Part shown: positions 56,243-64,000 of the stretch, piece by piece
Layout of the letters: the number at the start of each line of letters is the position of its first letter
How positions within the stretch are numbered: position 1 is the first letter of the stretch
Origin: Denitratisoma sp. DHT3
GTDB lineage: Bacteria > Pseudomonadota > Gammaproteobacteria > Burkholderiales > Rhodocyclaceae
Length of the DNA stretch: 64,000 nucleotides
Direction of reading: 5' to 3'
NCBI RefSeq assembly: GCF_007833355.1
Contig: NZ_CP020914.1
Span: 1,908,047-1,972,046 of the forward strand
Notes under the pieces: generated by a model
Databases searched by the model: none
What the model was told of the DNA's origin: nothing
The model's input: the letters and a program-made list of their open reading frames with translations, nothing else
Translations under genes and position numbers: made by a program

Positions 56243-57079
56243 CTAGAAGCCCAGGCTTTCCAGAAGGTCATCCACTTGGGATTGCGTGGTAACCACGTCG
56301 GTCCGGTTCGCCCCGCTGATCACCGGGCCGTTCAAAAACCCGTCGGGTGCCGTTGCTTTCCGTTCTTCCGGCATGGCCTCGACCAGGACGCTCAGCAACT
56401 GAGTCTCCAACCCCTGGGCCATCTCGACCACCTTCTTGATCACCTGCCCGGTCAGGTCCTGGAAATCCTGCGCCATCATGATTTCCATGAGCTGATCCCC
56501 CACGGTCTTCATCTGGTTCGGCGTCTGGGAGAAAAAATCGCGGGTATCCGCCGCCAGGGCCTTGAACTCCTCCACGGACAACTGGTTGGCGAACATCTTG
56601 TCCCACCGGATGCCCAGCGTCGTCGCCGCCGATTGAACCCCCTCCTGCAACGGCTTGGCGATATCGGTGGCATTCAACACGCGGCTGGCCGCCTGTTCGG
56701 TCATCTGGGCGATATAGGTGAGACGCTGGCGGGCATCCGGCACCTGGCGCGCCGTGTCCTCAAGCAGTTTGTCATAGCCGAGCTCGCGCAACGTATCGTG
56801 GAGCTGGCGCGCCATGTGCCCCAACCGATTGAAGACGATATCGTCCTTCGTGCCGGCAAGGCTGGCATCCGCTGCCCGGGATGGTGCGCCAGCAGCAGGC
56901 GCTTCGACATGGGCCACCACGGAATCGAACAGAGCCTGCAACTCGTCCGAGTCCCCTGAACTCGACATTTCGGGAGCGGGCGGCGGCGCCTTCACCCCGG
57001 TGCTGGCCGCAATGCTGTCAAACAATGCCTGCAGATCCTCTGAATCCCCGGACTCGTCGAACTTGACTGGATTGCCCAT
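56243..57079 (-). CDS. cheZ: CheY-P phosphatase CheZ
   Basis: Dephosphorylates CheY-P. The 278 residues contain the four-helix hairpin core with the active-site region MMAQDFQDLTGQVIKKVVEM (Asp and Gln retained) and the C-terminal CheY-binding peptide SQVDDLLESLGF. Unusual is a duplicated N-terminal motif, SGDSEDLQALFDSIAAS and SGDSDELQALFDSVVAH (about residues 10-28 and 41-58). It lies 1 nt after cheY and 39 nt before cheA. Confidence 0.93.
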   Translation of the reverse strand: MGNPVKFDESGDSEDLQALFDSIAASTGVKAPPPAPEMSSSGDSDELQALFDSVVAHVEAPAAGAPSRAADASLAGTKDDIVFNRLGHMARQLHDTLRELGYDKLLEDTARQVPDARQRLTYIAQMTEQAASRVLNATDIAKPLQEGVQSAATTLGIRWDKMFANQLSVEEFKALAADTRDFFSQTPNQMKTVGDQLMEIMMAQDFQDLTGQVIKKVVEMAQGLETQLLSVLVEAMPEERKATAPDGFLNGPVISGANRTDVVTTQSQVDDLLESLGF

Positions 57080-57080
57080 T

Positions 57081-57476
57081 TCAAAGCCCTGCTTTTTCGA
57101 AAATTTTGATCAGCTTTTCGTTGAGCGTCGCCGCGGTGAAGGGCTTCACGATATAGCCCGAGGCCCCGGCCTGGGCCGCCGCGATGATGTTCTCTTTTTT
57201 GGCCTCGGCCGTGATCATCAGCAGCGGCAAATGTTTGAGCTGGGGATCGGCCCTGACCATCTGCAACAGGGTCAGGCCGTCCATGTTCGGCATGTTCCAG
57301 TCGGACACGACGAAATCGAATCCGCCACCCTTCAGTTTTTGCAGGGCAACCGCGCCATCCTCGGCTTCTTCCACATTGGTAAAACCGAGTTCTTTGAGCA
57401 GGTTGCGCACGATGCGGCGCATTGTCGAAAAGTCATCGACAACGAGGAACTTGATCTTGCTTGGATCGGCAGGCAT
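57081..57476 (-). CDS. cheY: Chemotaxis response regulator CheY
   Basis: Single-domain receiver that carries the signal to FliM. The 131 residues have the acidic pocket D14/D15, phospho-acceptor D59 ([13 protein letters not shown]), Thr in [12 protein letters not shown] and Lys in [12 protein letters not shown]. Its sequence is close to enteric CheY, so it is the more likely motor-binding CheY of the two in the window. Confidence 0.96.
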   Translation of the reverse strand: MPADPSKIKFLVVDDFSTMRRIVRNLLKELGFTNVEEAEDGAVALQKLKGGGFDFVVSDWNMPNMDGLTLLQMVRADPQLKHLPLLMITAEAKKENIIAAAQAGASGYIVKPFTAATLNEKLIKIFEKAGL

Positions 57477-57491
57477 TGAGAATCTCCAGAA

Positions 57492-58448
57492 TCAGTCCCG
57501 CAGGGACTTCAGCAACAGGGGGCGAAGGGTCTCGGCCAAAGCGTCGGCGTCAAACTTGGCGACGTAGGAATCCACTCCGACCGATTTGCCCATGGCCCGA
57601 TTCGCCTCGGAAGACAGGGATGAGTGCATCACGACGGGAATTTCGTCGAATCTGCTGTCGGACTTGATATTCCGGGTCAGGACATAGCCGTCCATTTCCG
57701 GCATCTCGGCGTCCACCATGATCAGGCTCAACTCGTCGCGCACACTGCGTCCCGCCTGCTGGGCCGCGCCCGCCATGCTCGAGAGTCGCGTCCAGGCCTC
57801 GAGGCCGTTCTGCGCATGCTTGTGCTTGACGCCGAGCTTATCCAGCACCTCGGCGATTTTCCGGCGGGCGACGGCGGAGTCGTCGACATAGAAGACATTG
57901 ATTTCGTGGGCATCGTTGATCGGCTCGATCTGCCCCACCAGCGCATCGCCGAAGGTATTGGCCATGATCTGCTCGACATCGACGATGGACACCAGCCGCC
58001 CCATCACTTCCGTGATGGCGGTGATGTAGTCGTGCGCGCCGCTGGTAATCGCTTCCGGCGCCCGGACCTTGTCCCACTCGACACGGATGATGCGATCGAC
58101 GCTATGGACGAGGAAACCCAGGGTACGCTTGCTGTATTCGGTCACCATCATGGAGCCGCCCCGCTCCGACGGCGCGTCCGTCAGGCCCATGACCTTGGAC
58201 AAGGACACCACCGGAATCACATTGCCCCGCAGGCTGATCAAGCCTTCCACGCCGTTCGGCATATTGGGCGCCTTGGTGATTGAGGGGGTCTTGCTGACCT
58301 CGCGCACCTTGAACACGTTGATGCCAAAGGTTTCGTGAGTACCCAATTCGAACAGCAGGATTTCCATCCGGTTCGAACCGGCCAGCTTGGTCCGGGCGTC
58401 GACGGAATCCAGCAATGAATTATTGCCATGTTGTGCGATCAGATTCAT
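57492..58448 (-). CDS. cheV: CheV-type coupling protein, copy 1
   Basis: CheW-receiver fusion: CheW-like domain (about 20-165, TFGINVFKVREVSKTPSITK, LISLRGNVIPVVSLSK) and a receiver (about 185-315) with aspartate in LSLIMVDAEMPEMDGYVLTR. CheV couples receptors to CheA and can be phosphorylated as an adaptation or buffer element. The protein has 318 residues. It is adjacent to a second CheV, 11 nt apart, clearly a paralog. Confidence 0.94.
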   Translation of the reverse strand: MNLIAQHGNNSLLDSVDARTKLAGSNRMEILLFELGTHETFGINVFKVREVSKTPSITKAPNMPNGVEGLISLRGNVIPVVSLSKVMGLTDAPSERGGSMMVTEYSKRTLGFLVHSVDRIIRVEWDKVRAPEAITSGAHDYITAITEVMGRLVSIVDVEQIMANTFGDALVGQIEPINDAHEINVFYVDDSAVARRKIAEVLDKLGVKHKHAQNGLEAWTRLSSMAGAAQQAGRSVRDELSLIMVDAEMPEMDGYVLTRNIKSDSRFDEIPVVMHSSLSSEANRAMGKSVGVDSYVAKFDADALAETLRPLLLKSLRD

Positions 58449-58459
58449 CCCGCTCTCCG

Positions 58460-59425
58460 TTAGGCCACGACTTCAGGATTGTGGCCCAGCAGCAGTCGGC
58501 CAATGGTCTCCGACAAGCGCTGCGGCTCGAACTTCGGAACATATTCATCGACCCCCACCGAGCGCCCCAGTTGCTGGTTCGACATGGAAGACAGCGACGA
58601 GTGCATGATCACGGGGATCCCGGCATATTGGGGATCCGATTTGATCGATTTGGTCAGGATGTAGCCATCCATCTCCGGCATCTCCACATCGGTCAATATC
58701 AACTGGACGAAATCCCGTACCTGCTTACCCTGCGCTTGTGCATGGGTCGCGACTTTTTGCAGTTCCTCCCAGGCGGCGCGGCCGTTGACGGCCCCGATGA
58801 ACCGGATGCCCATGGCGGTGAGGGTACGCTCGATCTGATTGCGAGCCACCGAAGAATCGTCCGCGAACAATACGGTCAGATCGTCGCGCCCCAAGGGGGT
58901 GATGTTCTGGAACAGGAAAGTGTCGTCATACTTGGCTGTTTCGGCCAGCACCCGCTCCACATCGAGCATCATCACCAGCCGGCCATCCTGCAATTCCGTG
59001 ACGGCGGTCACCAGGCCGCCGAGGTTGGCGGTCAGCATTTCGGGAGGAACCCGCATCTGGGCCCAGTCGAGACGCAATATGGTATCCACCGCCTCGACCA
59101 GGAACCCCTGGGTATGGCCGTTGTACTCGGTGACGATCATGATGTCGCGAGGACTCGTCGGCTGCATTCCGATGTATTCGGCCAAATCGACCACGGGCAC
59201 CAGGGCGCCGCGCAGGCTCACCATGCCCTTGACCGAGGACGGCATGTCGGGCGCCGCGGTAATCGGCGGGGTACGCATGACTTCGCGCACCTTGAACACG
59301 TTGATGCCAAAGGTCTCGCACCGCCCGGTACGTTGATCCGTCCCCAGGGAAAAAAGCAGTATTTCCAGCTTGTTGGTGCCGGCGAGGCGCGTGCGCCCAT
59401 CGATGTTCTTTAACAAATCAGACAT
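58460..59425 (-). CDS. cheV: CheV-type coupling protein, copy 2
   Basis: Second CheW-receiver fusion of 321 residues. It has ETFGINVFKVREVMRTPPIT, MVSLRGALVPVVDLAEYIGM, and the receiver aspartate in LILTDVEMPEMDGYILTKSI. The ATG at 59425 follows GGAAAGGTG; the reading frame extends further but only weakly. It leads the operon towards cheA. It differs from copy 1 by a short insertion (GTDQRTGRC) in the CheW-like part. Confidence 0.93.
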   Translation of the reverse strand: MSDLLKNIDGRTRLAGTNKLEILLFSLGTDQRTGRCETFGINVFKVREVMRTPPITAAPDMPSSVKGMVSLRGALVPVVDLAEYIGMQPTSPRDIMIVTEYNGHTQGFLVEAVDTILRLDWAQMRVPPEMLTANLGGLVTAVTELQDGRLVMMLDVERVLAETAKYDDTFLFQNITPLGRDDLTVLFADDSSVARNQIERTLTAMGIRFIGAVNGRAAWEELQKVATHAQAQGKQVRDFVQLILTDVEMPEMDGYILTKSIKSDPQYAGIPVIMHSSLSSMSNQQLGRSVGVDEYVPKFEPQRLSETIGRLLLGHNPEVVA

Positions 59426-59889
59426 GGTATTCACCTTTCCACCAGGGGCGGATGACAGCAACGCCACGCCTGTTGTCCGGTCCAACGCTGCTGTTCAGGA
59501 AGTTCATTTGCAACACCGCCCCCTACCCTTAGTCTCTCCCGCGCTCGCCCAGGAAAATACATCGCCAGAGCACCTTCGCGTCACTTTAAACGGATTTTCG
59601 CTGCCAATATTCGCGAATAGTCGCAAATATTCCACAATCCGCCCGAATCATTTCTCTTTTTGCACGCCGGAACATGAGCTGCAAGCCGGCTGGAGTTGCC
59701 GATTTTATCTTTTATTATCAAAAATGTAATGAAACCATAGTGCACGCCCGCGCATCGCCCCCACGACCTCACGCATGGGCAGAGCGGACATCGCGCCATC
59801 CGTAGCGGCCGCAGCAGCACAATTCCGATCGAATACGGCCGGCAAAGTATATCCGGTAACGCGTCCCGGGCGCAGCCAAGCCCGGATTC
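59426..59889. other. Long intergenic region upstream of cheV2
   Basis: This 464-nt gap between cheR and cheV2 has an unusually AT-rich centre (59580-59740) with a palindrome TATTCGCGAATA (59608-59619). At 59687-59701 it has CGGCTGGAGTTGCCG, which keeps the full TTGCCG arm and four of six positions of the other arm of the flagellar palindrome. It contains a weak sigma54-like site and no convincing ORF or sigma28 site. The promoter of the cheV-cheA operon must lie here. Confidence 0.6.
59509..59524 (-). promoter_or_regulatory. Weak sigma54-like site before cheV2
   Basis: On the minus strand AGGGGGCGGTGTTGCA keeps GG-N10-GC and the whole TTGCA -12 box, but little of the -24 box. The predicted start would leave a leader of about 70 nt. 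The degenerate CGGC-TTGCCG site lies about 180 nt upstream. Confidence 0.3.
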
Positions 59890-60810
59890 TCATGACGACA
59901 CCGACCCCGAAGACTGCCCCCCCAAGGACTCGGTACCGCCACCCGCCCGGCTGTCGGCACGCATATATACAGTGCGCCCGAGCGGACGGAAGATATCTCC
60001 CGCATGCATGAAGCTCTCGGCGTGGCCGGCAAAGAGTAGCCCATCTTCCCGGAGCAAGGGTTTCAATTTCTGCAATAGCGTGTATTGCGTCGGTTTATCG
60101 AAATAAATCATCACGTTCCTACAGAAAATCGCATCGAAGTTCCCCTCTACGGGCAAACGCCGATCCAGTAAATTGATCTGTCGATAACTGACAAGTCTTT
60201 GCAGCTCGGGGCGCACCCGCACCTGATCGCAATCGCCCCCCGGCTCCTTGAAAAAATAGCGTTGCAGGCGCTCGGCACTGAGTCGCTCGACACGCTGGAC
60301 GGGGTATGCGCCCCTTGCCGCCACCGCCAGCACGTGGGTGTCGATGTCGCTGGCCAGGATCGAGACCGGCGGCGCAAGAGAAGAAAATACCTCGCAGGCG
60401 GTGATGGCCAGCGAGTAGGCTTCTTCGCCCGTGGAAGCCGCGGCGCACCAGATTCGATATTGACGATGGCGACGGTCCGCCAAATGCCGTGCCAGCACCT
60501 CGAAATGATGCGGCTCGCGAAAAAAATAGGTCAGATTGGTGGTCAGGGAATTCACGAATATCTGCCGCTCGTCCTCATGCCCCGCATCCAGGAACGCCAG
60601 ATAGTCGGCAAAGGTCCGCAGCCCCAGGGTCCGCAAGCGACGGGCGAGACGGCTATAGACCATGTTCCGCTTGATCGACGACAGGGAAATACCGGCATAG
60701 TCATGGATCAGGACGCAGATCGCCTTGAAATCCTGATCGGTAAAGGAGAACTCCTGTTCGATCGGGGCCTGGCCTCCCCCCGCTTCCGATGTCCCGGCTC
60801 GTCCTGGCAT
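59890..60810 (-). CDS. cheR: Chemoreceptor methyltransferase CheR
   Basis: Methylates receptor glutamates with S-adenosylmethionine. The 306 residues have the N-terminal helical domain (about 20-95, IKRNMVYSRLARRLRTLGLR), the SAM-binding IWCAAASTGEEAYSLAI motif and the FDAIFCRNVMIYFDKPTQ motif. The ATG at 60810 is preferred to an in-frame TTG at 60816. cheB is not present in the window. Confidence 0.95.
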   Translation of the reverse strand: MPGRAGTSEAGGGQAPIEQEFSFTDQDFKAICVLIHDYAGISLSSIKRNMVYSRLARRLRTLGLRTFADYLAFLDAGHEDERQIFVNSLTTNLTYFFREPHHFEVLARHLADRRHRQYRIWCAAASTGEEAYSLAITACEVFSSLAPPVSILASDIDTHVLAVAARGAYPVQRVERLSAERLQRYFFKEPGGDCDQVRVRPELQRLVSYRQINLLDRRLPVEGNFDAIFCRNVMIYFDKPTQYTLLQKLKPLLREDGLLFAGHAESFMHAGDIFRPLGRTVYMRADSRAGGGTESLGGQSSGSVSS

Positions 60811-60824
60811 TGGCAACCCGATGA

Positions 60825-61331
60825 CTATCTGCCGAATTCAGGCGCCGGCTCGTCCAGCAGCGCCATTTCGCTGGACAGCATCAGGCGCTCGATGTCGAGG
60901 ACGATCGACGTTCGCCCTCCCGACACGACGAGTCCGTCGATATAGCGGTCATCCACGGCAGCCGCGGGTCCGGCCCACGGATGGAGCCGATGCGGATGAA
61001 ATGCAACGACATCGACCACGCCATCGACGACCATGCCAACGACACGGTTTTGAATATTCAGAACGATCACGACCGTAAAGTCCGTGTAGTCCGCCGCCGC
61101 ATTGAATCTGATGCGCAAATCCACGACCGGCACGATCATGCCCCGCAGATTGATCACCCCCTTGATGAAGGCGGGCGCATTGGCAAGCGTGGTCGACTTC
61201 TCGTAAGCGCGAATTTCCTTGACCTTCAGAATATCGACCGCATACTCCTCGGCGCCCAGGGTAAACGTCAGGAACTCCCGCAACGGTCCCGGATCCTCGT
61301 CCTCATACGCAATCTCCGTCCCTTCACGCAT
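60825..61331 (-). CDS. cheW: Chemotaxis coupling protein CheW
   Basis: Adaptor that connects receptors to CheA. The 168 residues form one CheW domain (FLTFTLGAEEYAVDILKVKE, FIKGVINLRGMIVPVVDLRI, NRVVGMVVDGVVDVV). The ATG at 61331 is 13 nt after the cheA2 stop; GTGGAAAAC is a possible ribosome site. It lies between cheA2 and cheR. Confidence 0.94.
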   Translation of the reverse strand: MREGTEIAYEDEDPGPLREFLTFTLGAEEYAVDILKVKEIRAYEKSTTLANAPAFIKGVINLRGMIVPVVDLRIRFNAAADYTDFTVVIVLNIQNRVVGMVVDGVVDVVAFHPHRLHPWAGPAAAVDDRYIDGLVVSGGRTSIVLDIERLMLSSEMALLDEPAPEFGR

Positions 61332-61344
61332 ACCGTTTTCCACG

Positions 61345-63069
61345 TCACGCCGCGGCAGACAGCGGCGACCTTGCTCGCGCCATCGCCACGAGCGCCGCCA
61401 CATCCAGAATCATCGCCACCCGCCCATCCCCCATGATGGTGGCGGCGGCGACCCCCGGTACCCTGCGGTAATTGGTCGTCAAGCTCTTGATCACCACTTG
61501 ATGCTGAGCGCCCAGGGCGTCGATGAACAATGCGGCCTGACTCCCCCCGGCATCCACGATCACCGCGATGCCCTGGTCCAGCGCCTGAACCGCCGAGGGA
61601 ATACCGAAAACCTCATGCAAGGAAATGATGGGCAGATCCTCGCCGCGGACCTGGAGCAGGTGACCCGTTCCAGGCAGGTGCCTGACCATTCCTGGCGATG
61701 CCTGCAAGGACTCCACCACACCGTGGATCGGAATGATGAAGGTTTCATCCCCCACGCCAACCGAGATGCCATCGAGAATTGCCAGCGTCAAGGGCAGGCG
61801 CAGCGTTATCCGCGTGCCCTCCCCCGCCATGGTCTCGATTTCCAGCCGGCCGCCCAGTTCCTCGATGTTCCGCTTCGCCACATCCATGCCGATCCCGCGC
61901 CCGGAAATTTCGGTCACATGGTCCACAGTGGAAAATCCGGGCTCGAAAATCAGCTGCCACACCTCCTGGTCATCCATCCGCTCCCGAACCACGAGGCCCA
62001 GTTCCCCGGCCCTGGATAGAATCCGTTGCCGATCCAGGCCGGCGCCATCGTCGCCCACCTCGATGACGATATTTCCGCCCTGGTGGTAGGCATGGAGCGT
62101 GATGCTCCCCACCGCCGGCTTACCCTGGGCAATGCGCGACGCGGGCATCTCAATTCCGTGGTCCAGGCTGTTCCGCACAAGATGGGTCAGAGGATCGACG
62201 ATACGCTCGATCAATCGTTTATCGAGCTCCGTTCCCTCGCCGATGATTTTCAGTTGCGCCTGCTTGCCGAGCGACCTGGACAATTCCCGCACCACGCGTG
62301 GAAAACGCGAAAAGGCCAACGCGACCGGCGCCATGCGCAGCGAGAGCATGGCCGCCTGCAGATCGTTGGTATTGCGCTCCAGCTGCGCAAGAGCACTATG
62401 CAGGCGCTCGTACCGGATCGGATCCAATATCGCAGCCGCCTGCAGCAACGACGACTGCGTGATCACCAACTCCCCCAGCAGATCGATCATTTGATCCACC
62501 CGCTCGACGCCGACACGCATCGTGGCTTCCGCCCTCGCGGTATCGCGCCCCATGCAATCGGCCGCGGCGGCGGCATCGTTCAAGTCGGCGATGGCGGGCT
62601 GTACCGGTTCGACAAAAAAACCATACTCACCCTCCGGATCGCCCTGATTCTGGACGCACCCCGGCACGGCGGCCCCCTCGATGCTCGACGACAGCAGTTC
62701 GAGTTGCCGACAGGTGGCGGCCATCGTCTCCGGGGCGGCACCTCCCTCGCCCCGATGGAATGCGAGCATGCCCTTCAAGGCATCCCCGGCTCCGAGAAAG
62801 ATGTCGAGCAGATCGTGGTGCCAGGCCAACCGTCCCTTGCGCACCTGATCCAGCAGGTTTTCGAACAGATGGGCAAGCTGCGCCAGGTCGGCAAAACCAA
62901 ACGTGGCCGCGGAACCCTTGATGGAATGGACTTCGCGAAAAACGGCATTGAGCTGTCCGAAATCGGGAGCCCGCGCACCCATTGCCAACAGTTGGGACTC
63001 CAGCGTCGCGAGATGCTCCGCGACCTCGTCGAAAAAGACCCGATGGAATTGCTTAATGTCGATGGTCAC
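61345..63069 (-). CDS. cheA: Chemotaxis histidine kinase CheA, second copy
   Basis: The 574 residues have an HPt domain with H48 (FREVHSIKGSAATFGFADLA), a short linker leaving no room for a P2 domain, dimerisation helices (about 185-260), an HATPase domain (LTHLVRNSLDHGIEMPASRI, DDGAGLDRQRIL, GRGIGMDVAKRNIEELGG) and a CheW-like domain. It starts with GTG at 63069. Grouped with cheY2, cheW and cheR, so it may serve another receptor set from the CheA at 54299. Confidence 0.94.
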   Translation of the reverse strand: MTIDIKQFHRVFFDEVAEHLATLESQLLAMGARAPDFGQLNAVFREVHSIKGSAATFGFADLAQLAHLFENLLDQVRKGRLAWHHDLLDIFLGAGDALKGMLAFHRGEGGAAPETMAATCRQLELLSSSIEGAAVPGCVQNQGDPEGEYGFFVEPVQPAIADLNDAAAAADCMGRDTARAEATMRVGVERVDQMIDLLGELVITQSSLLQAAAILDPIRYERLHSALAQLERNTNDLQAAMLSLRMAPVALAFSRFPRVVRELSRSLGKQAQLKIIGEGTELDKRLIERIVDPLTHLVRNSLDHGIEMPASRIAQGKPAVGSITLHAYHQGGNIVIEVGDDGAGLDRQRILSRAGELGLVVRERMDDQEVWQLIFEPGFSTVDHVTEISGRGIGMDVAKRNIEELGGRLEIETMAGEGTRITLRLPLTLAILDGISVGVGDETFIIPIHGVVESLQASPGMVRHLPGTGHLLQVRGEDLPIISLHEVFGIPSAVQALDQGIAVIVDAGGSQAALFIDALGAQHQVVIKSLTTNYRRVPGVAAATIMGDGRVAMILDVAALVAMARARSPLSAAA

Positions 63070-63104
63070 GAGAGTCCCTCTTCATCGACGGTGCAGACAC
63101 TCAA

Positions 63105-63470
63105 TCAACCGATTACCATCTTCACGACTTCGAGCAGCTTCTGAGGGGCGAAAGGCTTCACCAGCCATCCGGTGGCCCCCGAAGATCGCCCCTGCTGCTT
63201 CATGGCGTCCGAGGACTCGGTGGTCAGCATCAGAATCGGGGTTCTCCTGTACTGGGGCAAGGCGCGCAAACTCTTGATGAGCACCAGTCCGTCCATGCGC
63301 GGCATGTTCTGATCGGTGAGGACCAGGTCGAATGCGGTCGCCTGTGCCTTATCCAGGCCGTCCACACCATCCACGGCCTGAACCACTTCATAGCCCGATG
63401 TTCCCAAAGTGAAGGAAACCATCTGGCGAAGGGATTCCGAATCGTCAACGGCGAGAATCGTTTTGGCCAT
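63105..63470 (-). CDS. cheY: CheY-like response regulator, second copy
   Basis: Single receiver domain (121 residues) with acidic pocket D9/D10, phospho-acceptor D53 (LVLTDQNMPRMDG), LMLTTESSDAMKQQG and the lysine in GWLVKPFAPQKL. It is more diverged from enteric CheY than the copy at 57081 and lies directly upstream of cheA2, its likely phosphodonor. Confidence 0.94.
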   Translation of the reverse strand: MAKTILAVDDSESLRQMVSFTLGTSGYEVVQAVDGVDGLDKAQATAFDLVLTDQNMPRMDGLVLIKSLRALPQYRRTPILMLTTESSDAMKQQGRSSGATGWLVKPFAPQKLLEVVKMVIG

Positions 63471-63527
63471 CGGATATCCTCCTAATCAACGCAGAACACC
63501 AATGACGGGTCCCTCAGCCATAGCCGC

Positions 63528-64000
63528 TCATGGCTTGCTGTCACCCGCTCCCTCTTGCCCCAGACGGCTGGCTGACTGGTTATCGCCGACCTCCATGACC
63601 TGCCCATCCCGCAAGATGGCCTCCTCGGTGCGCTTGTTCATCACGACGATGCTGATGCGCCGATTGATCGGATTGAACGGGTCTGCCTTGTCGTAGAGCA
63701 CTGTGGACGCCAGGCCGACGACCCGCATGATTTTTTGATCATCCATCCCTCCGGCCACCAACTCCCGGCGGGAAGCGTTGGCCCGGTTGGTGGACAACTC
63801 CCAGTTGCCGAACCCCTTATCCCCCCCCGCGTAGGGCGTGGCATCGGTATGGCCGGAGAGGGAAACATGGTTCTGGACCTTGTTCAGCGCCTTGCCCATC
63901 TCGCGCAGAATTTCACGGGTATAGGGCTTCAACTCGGAACTGGCGGAATCGAACATGGGGCGGTTCTTCTCGTCCACGATCTGAATGCGCAGTCCTTCGG
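63528..64000 (-). CDS. motB: Flagellar stator protein MotB, N-terminus beyond window
   Basis: Only the OmpA-like C-terminal part is visible (about 156 residues): GLRIQIVDEKNRPMFDSASS, SLSGHTDATPYAGGDKGFGN, WELSTNRANASRRELVAGGM, then DPFNPINRRISIVVMNKRTE, typical of MotB. The frame is open to the window edge, so the transmembrane helix and the proton-carrying aspartate lie outside. Together with MotCD this organism has two stator sets. It is encoded 57 nt upstream of cheY2. Confidence 0.93.
   Translation of the reverse strand, partial: EGLRIQIVDEKNRPMFDSASSELKPYTREILREMGKALNKVQNHVSLSGHTDATPYAGGDKGFGNWELSTNRANASRRELVAGGMDDQKIMRVVGLASTVLYDKADPFNPINRRISIVVMNKRTEEAILRDGQVMEVGDNQSASRLGQEGAGDSKP

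Noticed and set aside
59580..59730. sigma28 promoter upstream of cheV2
   Set aside because: TAAA and GCCG-like boxes exist on the minus strand, but the spacing is 13 or 9 instead of 15 nt.

Overview
The window looks like a high-GC betaproteobacterium, perhaps of the Rhodocyclales/Sterolibacteriaceae type. This is inferred from gene order, codon use and a sigma54/FleSR flagellar hierarchy without visible flhDC; no species is claimed. Almost all of it is one flagellar and chemotaxis supercluster of about 64 kb.

Layout: 1-7.2 kb (+) holds the end of a very large flagellin gene (fliC), then fliD, fliS, fliT, a second FliK-like gene and a small FlhB-C-terminal-domain gene. 7.3-16.1 kb is a non-flagellar or loosely linked block: a YcgR-type PilZ brake, parE, a Phd/PIN toxin-antitoxin pair, parC, a low-GC RhuM-family gene and a cyclase-hemerythrin fusion. 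16.1-30.2 kb holds fliE, fleR and fleS (-), divergent from fliFGHIJKLMNOPQR (+). 30.4-44.4 kb (-) holds a lipoprotein gene, flgL, flgK, and the flgBCDEFGHIJ operon. 44.6-46.3 kb (+) holds flgA, flgM and flgN. 46.3-54.2 kb (-) holds the MotCD stator genes, fliA, flhG, flhF, flhA and flhB. 54.3-64 kb (-) is a chemotaxis array: motB (cut by the window end), cheY2, cheA2, cheW, cheR, two cheV genes, cheY, cheZ and cheA.

Regulation can be partly read from the DNA. Strong -24/-12 (sigma54) matches lie ahead of fliE, fliF, fliK, flgK and flgB, with a weaker one before fliD. A sigma28-type promoter precedes flgM. FleSR is the obvious candidate activator for the sigma54 genes, and FliA/FlgM the late switch. 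A 15-nt palindrome, CGGCAA-N3-TTGCCG, occurs exactly four times, each time in an intergenic region at the head of a flagellar operon (fliF/fleS, flgK, flgB/flgA, flhB). It is the best candidate for a shared activator site and is the main finding.

Other notable points: repeat-built, enlarged axial proteins (FliC, FlgE, FlgK, FlgL), with a shared insert module recurring in FlgE, FlgK and FliD; FlhG without a recognisable P-loop; CheZ with a duplicated N-terminal helix motif; two CheA and two CheV proteins; and short dispersed repeats sitting inside flagellar operons (between fliQ and fliR, either side of flgI, and at the 3' end of the fhlB-like gene). No tRNA, rRNA, CRISPR array or IS transposase was seen.
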